Assembly (NCBI GenBank): GCA_017452565.1
Contig: JAFTMF010000191.1
Span: forward strand, 1 to 12,038
Origin: Clostridia bacterium
Lineage (GTDB): Bacteria; Bacillota; Clostridia; Oscillospirales; CAG-272
Direction of reading: 5' to 3'
Length of the DNA: 12,038 bases
Each line of letters begins with the position of its first letter. Position 1 is the stretch's first letter. The notes beneath the pieces are model-generated. The model was not told where the DNA came from and made no database searches. It saw only the letters and a program-made list of their open reading frames with translations. This document shows, piece by piece, positions 1-5,925 of the stretch. The position numbers and the translations under genes are program-made.

Positions 1-611
1 GATTGCACTTTCTCCACACTATCGATGACTCCATAGCGCAGGTTTATGATCTCGTCGGCAAAGGCATCGAAATAGTGCTCGTGAGTTGCCACGATGATCA
101 CACGTCCCGACGCTCTAAGCCCTGCGATGATCTCTGCAATCCTTTGGGAATTCTCATCGTCCAACGATGCCGTCGGCTCGTCGGCAAGGAGAATGCCGGG
201 CGACCGCAGCAGTGCACGCAGGATCGCCACTCTCTGCCTCTCACCGCCCGATAGCTGACTTGGCAGCTTGGGGAGCAGATCGGCAATCCCCAGACTTTCA
301 CTCAGCTCCCGAATCTCGTCGGGAGCGTTTTGGATGAGCAGAAGGTTTTCTTCTACAGTGATCTTCGATATCAGCAGGCTGCTTTGAAAGATGTAGCCTG
401 CAACTTCGTCCACTGCTTTTCCATCCTTTTCCACGGCGATAGTGCCCTCATAGTCGGTGTCAATACCGCCGATCAAATTGAGCAGCGTAGTCTTACCGCA
501 CCCGCTGACACCTTTGATGACGTAGAGTTTTCCCGAATCGAAGGTGTAGGAGAGATTTTTAATGACGGGCGCACCAAAGCTTTTTTGGATATTCTTGAGT
601 ATTATTTTCAT
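1..611 (-). CDS. ABC transporter ATP-binding protein (3' end beyond window)
   Basis: Cytoplasmic nucleotide-binding domain of an ABC transporter, complete through its ATPase core; 203 codons are visible before the left edge. Seen: Walker A GVSGCGKTT at residues 34-42, Q-loop Q76, signature LSGGERQ at 120-126, Walker B ILLADEP at 140-146, a D-loop SLDDEN and H-loop H177. The ATG at 611 is preceded by AAGGAG (623-628) and lies 16 nt after the stop of the upstream ATPase-permease gene, so the two are surely co-transcribed. Its motifs sit at the same offsets as those of that neighbour (Walker A 34-42 in both), so the two are paralogues. The neighbour's ATPase domain ends near residue 198 and its permease follows, so this gene could be a stand-alone ATPase or a second fusion; the window cannot decide. 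Substrate unknown. The overall class (LolD/MacB-type ATPase) is confident. Confidence 0.93.
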   Translation of the reverse strand, partial: MKIILKNIQKSFGAPVIKNLSYTFDSGKLYVIKGVSGCGKTTLLNLIGGIDTDYEGTIAVEKDGKAVDEVAGYIFQSSLLISKITVEENLLLIQNAPDEIRELSESLGIADLLPKLPSQLSGGERQRVAILRALLRSPGILLADEPTASLDDENSQRIAEIIAGLRASGRVIIVATHEHYFDAFADEIINLRYGVIDSVEKVQ

Positions 612-622
612 ATTCAGTTGTG

Positions 623-628
623 CTCCTT
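623..628 (-). promoter_or_regulatory. Ribosome binding site of the second ABC ATPase
   Basis: AAGGAG on the minus strand, 11 nt before the ATG at 611. It overlaps the last base of the upstream gene's stop codon (TGA, 630-628), so translational coupling is possible. It fixes the start of the partial ATPase gene. Confidence 0.8.
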
Positions 629-2580
629 CAGATGAGATCACGGGTGCGGATGAAGTTTTCGTACCACGATGAAACCTTCACTCGACCCAAGAGGAGGTTC
701 ATCGCTACCAACGCAGTGAGGAGAACCAACAGATTATATCCGAGGATCAGCGGAAGGTTATAAGTGAAGATCTCGTAGGGGATGAATACATCCTTGTGAT
801 TGCTATAATTCACCGCCAGCGAGATCACAAAAGCCGCGCCTTCGGCGATGACAAGGAATTTCAGCAAATCCAGAATGTGCAGAAGAATGAATCGGCGGAT
901 GACCTGCATCTTTCCATAGCCCGAGTATTCGAAGACTGCCACAAATTGATTGTTGTAGGCAAACTCGGTCTTCTTCAGCGCAATGTAGAAGAGAGTAGAG
1001 AAAAAGACCATAAACACCGCAAGGGGCAGAAGGGTGTAGCAAATCGGTGCAAACCCGAAGCGTTCGTCCACGTACAGCAGATCGTAAATGGCAACGTGAT
1101 GGGTCTCCTCCAGCGTTTGGCCATACGTATTCAGATAACTTGCCATATCCTTGTAGGAGTCGAAGAGCAGATAATAGTTGCGCTGTCCTTTATCGTGAAA
1201 CTGTTCATCCTCCTCAAACTGAGCCGTAAATGCGGAGCTAATAAAGAATCGGTCGATCTCGTCACGGGGATTATAATGCTGGGCATCCTGATAGCTGATG
1301 CCCAAGGATTGCATATAAATCTTCTCATACTCCGAAAAGAAATCGAAAATTCCCACAATCTCAAACTCGGTGTCTCCCAATTTGTAGACGTTTCGGGTGA
1401 TGGTCGTACCGATGAGACTATCGGGATCTCCCGGTGCCAGTTCCTCAGCCATTTCGGGGGCGAGGATCACTTGATTGACGGCGGTAAAATAACTGCCGTG
1501 AGCGATTCGATGTGATAAGCGGAAGAGGTCGGCATCATAGGGCAACACGTCCAGCGACAGCTCATAATCGGGAGTGGGAATCAGGCCTTCTTCGTTGGAT
1601 GGAGTATCGGCCTCCGCATTCAAGGGTGGGGACAAAGGCGGCGTATATCCCAGCATTACTTCGCGGATTCCTTCATCGGATGGTGAAATCTCTTCCCATC
1701 GATGGTTGTGAACCGATAGTTTTACTGTGTGAAGATTGTAGATGTTTTCCAGCGTAGCTTCTTTCTTGCTTTGTGGAAAGTCGGCAAACAGACAGAGCAC
1801 CGACGAAAGTATCAAAAAGAGCAAAAAGAGTACGCCTGCCATCCGATTGCGCTGCTTGGATCGAAACCACTTGCCAAGATAACGGGTCAAGTTGTTTTTC
1901 TTCGGTGCTGCGCTCATCGACTTTTTTGCTTTCAGCATCACTTTTTCGGAAGCAGTAACCGAAACCGCCGCTTTTTCCTTCACCTTGGTGAACTCGATCA
2001 TATGATCGGCATATTTCCGTGCCATCCCATCGTGGGAGGAGCAGAGGATGAGCATCTCCCCCGACAGCTCTGCGAGCAGCCGAAATACCGCCGTTTTGTT
2101 CTCCTCGTCCAGTGCGGCGGTGGGCTCGTCCAAAAAGAGCACTTGTTTGCCGCTCAGTATTGCGCGGATGATGGCGAGTCTTTGCTTTTCTCCGCCCGAG
2201 AGGGTTGCGGGCATCTGCTTCCCCTTGTCGGCGAGTCCGAACCGTGTCAGCAGAGCGGATATTTTCGCATCATCCTCGCAAATCAACCGCAGATTGTCTG
2301 CCACCGTGAGAAAGTCCACGAAAAACGTGTCTTGGGTGATGTAGTCGAATCTGTCGGCAACCGCATCGTGGTCGATCTGACCTTCAAAAGTGCGACCGCC
2401 CCATTCCACGCACCCTCCCTCAAAGGGAAGAAAGCCGGCAAGGATATTCAGAAAAGTGGTCTTACCGCTTCCGCTCTCGCCGTAGAGGAGATAGAAACCG
2501 CTGTTTGCGAACTTGTAGGAAAGATCATTCAGCACGATCTGCTCTCCAAAAATCTTGGTGATATGTTTGCAGGAAATCAT
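628..2580 (-). CDS. MacB-like ABC transporter, ATPase fused to permease
   Basis: A 650-residue fusion of an ABC ATPase and a membrane domain. ATPase: Walker A GESGSGKTT 34-42, Q83 in the Q-loop, signature LSGGEKQ 127-133, Walker B VLFLDEP 147-153, H-loop H183. A charged linker (about 200-245) leads to TM1 (about 248-266). A large extracytoplasmic domain (about 270-508) follows, then TM2 (511-535), TM3 (565-590) and TM4 (606-632). One TM, a big outside domain and three more TMs is the topology of the MacB/FtsX-like (type VII ABC) superfamily, which works by mechanotransmission rather than by a membrane-spanning channel. Such proteins handle peptides, antibiotics or lipoproteins. The ATG at 2580 has a strong ribosome binding site (AAAAAGGAG) and lies 18 nt after the lipoprotein gene. 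Substrate unknown; a role in exporting or resisting a peptide is inferred from the neighbouring regulators only. Confidence 0.9.
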   Translation of the reverse strand: MISCKHITKIFGEQIVLNDLSYKFANSGFYLLYGESGSGKTTFLNILAGFLPFEGGCVEWGGRTFEGQIDHDAVADRFDYITQDTFFVDFLTVADNLRLICEDDAKISALLTRFGLADKGKQMPATLSGGEKQRLAIIRAILSGKQVLFLDEPTAALDEENKTAVFRLLAELSGEMLILCSSHDGMARKYADHMIEFTKVKEKAAVSVTASEKVMLKAKKSMSAAPKKNNLTRYLGKWFRSKQRNRMAGVLFLLFLILSSVLCLFADFPQSKKEATLENIYNLHTVKLSVHNHRWEEISPSDEGIREVMLGYTPPLSPPLNAEADTPSNEEGLIPTPDYELSLDVLPYDADLFRLSHRIAHGSYFTAVNQVILAPEMAEELAPGDPDSLIGTTITRNVYKLGDTEFEIVGIFDFFSEYEKIYMQSLGISYQDAQHYNPRDEIDRFFISSAFTAQFEEDEQFHDKGQRNYYLLFDSYKDMASYLNTYGQTLEETHHVAIYDLLYVDERFGFAPICYTLLPLAVFMVFFSTLFYIALKKTEFAYNNQFVAVFEYSGYGKMQVIRRFILLHILDLLKFLVIAEGAAFVISLAVNYSNHKDVFIPYEIFTYNLPLILGYNLLVLLTALVAMNLLLGRVKVSSWYENFIRTRDLI

Positions 2581-2598
2581 AGAAATTGCTCCTTTTTG

Positions 2599-3444
2599 TC
2601 AGTTGAGCCGATCGGGAGTGGTAGTGGGATGGTGTTCTTCCATCGTATCCCAATTACAGTAGTGCAGATTGTAAAGGAAGGTGCAGAGTCGACCAAAGTC
2701 GATCCCGCCAATCATCGTCTCTTGATAAGCCTCGTCGATGATATAACTATCGTTTTTCTGACAATCTTCGATGATCTTGGTAAACTCCTCAAACGCCTGT
2801 TTCTGCTCGTCTGTCGCCGTTCCTTCGTCTACCATATCGGAAAGCTGAGTATAAGATCCATCCTCGCTATAATAAAGCACGTCAATATAGAAAGCATCTA
2901 CTCCGCAGGATTCAGACACATAGGCAATTTGCAACTCATAACCGCCCGTGGGTTGGACTTCGGTAAGAAATCCGCTATCATACCGATCCCAATGGTTTTG
3001 ATCGGTAATGGTAGGCTCCGGATCGCCGGTCAGCCCTTCACGGATCAATTGAAATACCAATTCCTTGTCCAGGTACTCAAAAGTGAAATCATCGGGATTC
3101 AGCGCAAGGATCTCTTCAGGAGAGTATCTTTCCTTCAGAATCTGATCGGTAATGAGTTGCAGATCATGGTAATAGGCATCGGGAAAGCCTTTTTCAAACT
3201 GCTCCAAATAGCGCAGATTATATAAGGAGAAGCTATATTGGTCGCAGTCGCTACGTGCCGGTAGGTATTCGATGTACTGGAAACTATAGAGCGTTCCGTC
3301 ATCGCATAGCTTTTGTGCAACGTGAAAATAGCGATTTCCTTTTATGGGGGATTGGCCGTGTTCATTCACTCTTTTCCCGCAAGCCGCAAATGCAGACAAC
3401 ACAAATGCGAGCATCATTATCATTGCAAGTATCTTTTTCATCAT
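2599..3444 (-). CDS. Putative lipoprotein of unknown family
   Basis: First gene of the leftward operon, 281 residues. The N-terminus (MMKKI, then a hydrophobic run to about residue 18) ends in AFAAC with Cys22, a plausible signal peptidase II lipobox, although Phe at -3 is less usual than Leu. The mature protein is polar, rich in Tyr, Asp and Glu, with several further cysteines and no membrane segment, so it should sit on the outer face of the membrane. I do not recognise a family. Two adjacent ATGs (3444 and 3441) are possible starts; GAGG lies 5 nt before the first and 8 nt before the second, so 3441 may be the real one. As the first gene before an ABC ATPase-permease, it may be a substrate-binding, sensor or immunity-type partner; this is inference from position. 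Confidence 0.8.
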   Translation of the reverse strand: MMKKILAMIMMLAFVLSAFAACGKRVNEHGQSPIKGNRYFHVAQKLCDDGTLYSFQYIEYLPARSDCDQYSFSLYNLRYLEQFEKGFPDAYYHDLQLITDQILKERYSPEEILALNPDDFTFEYLDKELVFQLIREGLTGDPEPTITDQNHWDRYDSGFLTEVQPTGGYELQIAYVSESCGVDAFYIDVLYYSEDGSYTQLSDMVDEGTATDEQKQAFEEFTKIIEDCQKNDSYIIDEAYQETMIGGIDFGRLCTFLYNLHYCNWDTMEEHHPTTTPDRLN

Positions 3445-3471
3445 CCAAACCTCACTTTCATTTGTAAGTCC

Positions 3472-3500
3472 AGTATAGCAGAAAACTCACCATCAAACGA
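3472..3500 (-). promoter_or_regulatory. Leftward promoter of lipoprotein-ABC operon (activator-type)
   Basis: The minus strand carries TATACT (3477-3472) directly preceded by TGC, an extended -10 element. At 17 bp spacing the -35 position (3500-3495) reads TCGTTT, a poor match to TTGACA. A good -10 with a missing -35 is typical of promoters needing an activator. The first copy of the GGGATAATCGG array begins 28 bp upstream of the -10. Expected transcript start is near 3465, giving a leader of about 20 nt. Confidence 0.6.
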
Positions 3501-3505
3501 AAACT

Positions 3506-3577
3506 GGGATAATCAGCCCGTATAGGGGATAATCGGTGCAAGCGTGCCGATCATCCCAAAAGAGAACCGATTATCCC
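3506..3577. promoter_or_regulatory. Dyad array of four GGGATAATCGG operator-like sites
   Basis: Four copies of an 11-bp motif: GGGATAATCAG at 3506-3516, GGGATAATCGG at 3526-3536, and, in the opposite orientation, CCGATCATCCC at 3547-3557 and CCGATTATCCC at 3567-3577. Centres are spaced 20, 21 and 20 bp, about two helical turns. The axis lies at 3541/3542, between the divergent promoters. In the reversed orientation the layout CCnnTTnTnC resembles the half-sites bound by VirR/AgrA-type LytTR regulators, which also bind paired repeats about two turns apart. The adjacent LytTR response regulator is therefore the likely ligand; this is inferred. Confidence 0.75.
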
Positions 3578-3605
3578 AAAATCCGCAAAACAGGGAAGAG
3601 AGGTG

Positions 3606-3611
3606 TATAAT
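3606..3611 (+). promoter_or_regulatory. Candidate activated -10 box for the regulator operon
   Basis: TATAAT is a perfect -10 hexamer with no recognisable -35 (3583-3588 reads CCGCAA). It lies 28 bp from the fourth operator copy, exactly mirroring the 28 bp between the first copy and the leftward -10 box. Expected start is near 3618. Inferred to be an autoregulated promoter of the two-component operon. Confidence 0.5.
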
Positions 3612-3622
3612 AAGTGTGACTA

Positions 3623-3651
3623 TTGACAGTGTTCCTGCATTATGCTATACT
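3623..3651 (+). promoter_or_regulatory. Near-consensus sigma-A promoter of the two-component operon
   Basis: TTGACA at 3623-3628, a 17-bp spacer and TATACT at 3646-3651 preceded by TGC (extended -10). The expected start is near 3658, giving a leader of about 22 nt to the ATG at 3680. It should fire without an activator and supply basal regulator and kinase. Confidence 0.8.
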
Positions 3652-3679
3652 GAAACTATCCAATCAAGGAGGTACCGCT

Positions 3680-4411
3680 ATGCTCACCATCGCCGTTTGC
3701 GACGACAATCCTCAGTTTGACAAGCTGCTTGCAGGCAAGCTACGTCAGCTCTGCGCCTATAGTCTCCCCGATCGCATTGTTTGTCAGGTAGAGCATCCCT
3801 TCCATTCGGCGGACGAGGTTCTCCACTATCTCTCGGTGCGCTCCATCCATATCCTGTTCCTTGACATCGATATGCCCGAGGTCAGCGGCTTCAAGCTGGC
3901 GGAAACCCTCAAGGATCGCTATCCTGAGACGATTATCATCTTCGTGTCGGCGTATGATAATTTCGTCTACAGTTCCTTCGAATACAGCCCTTTCCGCTTC
4001 CTTCGCAAATCCCATTTGGAGGAGGAACTGACCGTCACCTTCCAAAAGGTCATCGAAAAGTGCATTCTTGATGACGAGACTATGACCTTCCAAACCACCG
4101 AGGGCGAGGTCATTCTGCGCCTCCGTGACATCCTCTACATTGAGGGAGACAAAAACTATTTTGTCATCCACAGCATCACTACCGATTATCGCTGTCGGGG
4201 GACTATGACCGCTGCCGAAGAAATGACCGCCAAATACGACTTTTTTCGAATCCATTCGGCATATATCGTCAATTTAGAGCAGATCGACCGCATCGATGAC
4301 ACAGGCATCGTCCGAATGAAAAACGGCAACGCACTGGAGATCAGTCGTCGCAAGGTCGCCGCCTTCCGGGATGCCTATATGCAGTTCACCAGACGGAGGT
4401 TTGCAAGATGA
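3680..4411 (+). CDS. LytTR-family response regulator (AgrA/VirR type)
   Basis: A 243-residue response regulator. The receiver domain (about 1-120) shows the acidic pair D8-D9, the phosphoacceptor in FLDIDMP (probably D62), S90 and the conserved K110. The C-terminal LytTR DNA-binding domain (about 137-240) has the family pattern around ILYIEGDKNYFVIHS, then FFRIHSAYIVNL and the final basic stretch. The ATG at 3680 was chosen because AAGGAGG (3666-3672) sits 7 nt upstream. A longer reading from the TTG at 3623 would begin inside the -35 box of the promoter and is unlikely. Its stop overlaps the kinase start (ATGA, 4408-4411). LytTR regulators bind pairs of short repeats about two helical turns apart, as in the array 100 bp upstream, so it probably controls the divergent ABC operon and itself. 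Confidence 0.95.
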   Translation: MLTIAVCDDNPQFDKLLAGKLRQLCAYSLPDRIVCQVEHPFHSADEVLHYLSVRSIHILFLDIDMPEVSGFKLAETLKDRYPETIIIFVSAYDNFVYSSFEYSPFRFLRKSHLEEELTVTFQKVIEKCILDDETMTFQTTEGEVILRLRDILYIEGDKNYFVIHSITTDYRCRGTMTAAEEMTAKYDFFRIHSAYIVNLEQIDRIDDTGIVRMKNGNALEISRRKVAAFRDAYMQFTRRRFAR

Positions 4412-5772
4412 ATTTCCTAACACACGTTAGTTACAGCACGCTTTATGATTATCTGTTTTGGATCGGTGCACTGCTCGACGGAATTTGGATCATCGCTCTG
4501 CTGAATACCCTTGCAGGACGAAAATTGCAGGATAGTTATGCTCACTATTTAATCCTTCTGCCTCCCATAGTGTTTGCCACATTCATTTATCAGCGTTGGT
4601 CGATCCTTGATCTATTCGTGCCGGGTGTGTTGGGGGTGCTATTATGGCTTTATGCCGTCTACATTTCTGACCGCAGATGGTTTCGGAGTCTTGCTTGGAT
4701 AGGGATCGCCGCTATGATCGTACTGTCGGTGACGGGCGTTCTGCTATCCGTTTTTGTCGTAGCCGACATTCGCCCGATAAACGCCGAATCCTTTCTCACT
4801 GCGATCTTTGGCGGCTGGAAAGGGGAGAGCACGGTTGATTATCTCTATTGGCGCATCATTATTTCGGCAATTCTTTTTAACCTTCTCCGCATTTTCTTTG
4901 GTAAAAAAATGCCTTATCTGCTGAAAAAGGGGATATTGATCGGACTTTTCGTGCTCAGTATCGCTTTTTCGGTAACAATTCTTGCGTCCGTAGCTTCTTC
5001 GGAGGTTCGATTCCTTTTGAATCCGTGGGCGACTGATATGGATTCAAGCGAACAACTCGCCGCTATCATTCCATTGATTCTTATCAATCTTTGCTTGTTT
5101 GCACTCTATCTCTATCTGCAAAAGCTGCGTCAAGGCAGTTACGAAGCCCGACTTTTTGAGGAAAAGAAGAGATTCGAGGAAAACCGCTACAACGATGCCA
5201 ACGCTATTTGGGAGAACGTTCGCAAGGTGCAGCACGATATCAAACAGCACCTGACCGTTATTAGCGGCTATCTCAGCGAGGACAAGACCGAGGAGTGCAG
5301 GGAATACATTTCGACCCTTCTGCCCAACGTAGAGCGTATGGGCAATCTTATCAAGTCTGACAACCGCATTCTCGATTATCTGATCAATTCTAAACTCTGT
5401 GCGCTGGAGAACACTCAGGTGGTGATCTCGGGTTCGGTGGGCGATCTATCCGATATTGCCGACGGTGATCTGGCGTGCCTGATGGGAAACATCCTGGACA
5501 ATGCCATTGAAGGCACGCAATCCGCAGAGGAAAAGCGAATCGAGCTCCATTTCGCTAAGCAAAACTCTAATCGTATCATCATCTGCAAGAATACGGTGGC
5601 AAAGTCTGTGCTGGCAGAGAATCGCACGCTGAAATCCACCAAGCAAAACGGCGACGCCCACGGCTACGGCACCAAGATCGTCGCTGAGATCGTGGCGAAA
5701 TACCACGGTATGATTGACTACTACGAGGAGTTCGATCTCTTCGGTGTGCAGATCATTCTGCCTGTGCAGTAA
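4408..5772 (+). CDS. GHKL (HPK10, AgrC-like) sensor histidine kinase
   Basis: A 454-residue membrane kinase that should phosphorylate the LytTR regulator. About seven membrane segments are visible (roughly 13-35, 45-62, 65-86, 95-120, 146-164, 173-196 and 216-240). A coiled linker and the phosphorylation site follow: H276 in VQHDIKQHLTVISGYL, which fits the HDxxxH pattern of the family. The GHKL ATPase domain has the N-box NILDNAIEG (361-369) and the glycine motif HGYGTKIV (418-425). The start overlaps the regulator stop by 4 nt (ATGA), giving strict translational coupling. Kinases of this class with polytopic sensors often detect peptides. No AgrB or AgrD-like gene lies in the window, so the signal is unknown; it may come from outside or from the ABC system itself. 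Family confidence is high, ligand unknown. Confidence 0.94.
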   Translation: MNFLTHVSYSTLYDYLFWIGALLDGIWIIALLNTLAGRKLQDSYAHYLILLPPIVFATFIYQRWSILDLFVPGVLGVLLWLYAVYISDRRWFRSLAWIGIAAMIVLSVTGVLLSVFVVADIRPINAESFLTAIFGGWKGESTVDYLYWRIIISAILFNLLRIFFGKKMPYLLKKGILIGLFVLSIAFSVTILASVASSEVRFLLNPWATDMDSSEQLAAIIPLILINLCLFALYLYLQKLRQGSYEARLFEEKKRFEENRYNDANAIWENVRKVQHDIKQHLTVISGYLSEDKTEECREYISTLLPNVERMGNLIKSDNRILDYLINSKLCALENTQVVISGSVGDLSDIADGDLACLMGNILDNAIEGTQSAEEKRIELHFAKQNSNRIIICKNTVAKSVLAENRTLKSTKQNGDAHGYGTKIVAEIVAKYHGMIDYYEEFDLFGVQIILPVQ

Positions 5773-5852
5773 ATGACATGAATTGAAGAGAATCAACGTG
5801 AATCAGACGACGGAGCTCTACACGGAAATGCAATTTTTATTGTATGAATGAC

Positions 5853-5881
5853 TTGATTTTCCTTTCGATTTGTGATATACT
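5853..5881 (+). promoter_or_regulatory. Promoter of the membrane LuxR-type regulator
   Basis: TTGATT at 5853-5858, a 17-bp spacer and TATACT at 5876-5881 preceded by TGA (extended -10). Expected start is near 5888, leaving a leader of about 38 nt. One arm of an 11-bp inverted repeat (5860-5870) lies in the spacer. Confidence 0.75.
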
Positions 5882-5916
5882 ATTATCCCACCATTTTATA
5901 ATCATAATCGAAAGGA
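5860..5916. repeat. 11-bp perfect inverted repeat spanning promoter and RBS
   Basis: TCCTTTCGATT at 5860-5870 is the exact reverse complement of AATCGAAAGGA at 5906-5916. The left arm lies between -35 and -10; the right arm overlaps the Shine-Dalgarno AAAGGAGG (5911-5918). It may be a split operator or, in RNA entering from the kinase gene, a hairpin that hides the ribosome binding site. Confidence 0.7.
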
Positions 5917-5918
5917 GG
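5911..5918 (+). promoter_or_regulatory. Ribosome binding site supporting a TTG start
   Basis: AAAGGAGG lies 7 nt before the TTG at 5926. The next in-frame ATG is about 75 codons later, inside the membrane domain, so the strong site decides for TTG. Confidence 0.85.
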
Positions 5919-5925
5919 AGTCCTC

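Noticed and set aside
1729..3225. Long plus-strand open frame (498 codons) opposite the leftward operon
   Set aside because: It runs across the junction of two well-supported minus-strand genes, has no ribosome binding site or recognisable domain, and reads as a codon-usage shadow.
3623..3682. Alternative TTG start for the LytTR regulator, adding 19 residues
   Set aside because: The TTG is the first half of the TTGACA -35 box, has no ribosome binding site, and the extra residues do not fit a receiver domain. The ATG at 3680 has AAGGAGG at ideal spacing.
5831..5842. CAAT-TTTTT-ATTG hairpin as a terminator for the kinase gene
   Set aside because: Only a 4-bp AT-rich stem with no downstream T-run; too weak to call.
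5773..5925. Search for an AgrD-like signal peptide gene after the kinase, including a 17-residue GTG frame at 5800
   Set aside because: No frame has a good ribosome binding site, a leader or a cyclisation-type core, and no AgrB-like gene is present.
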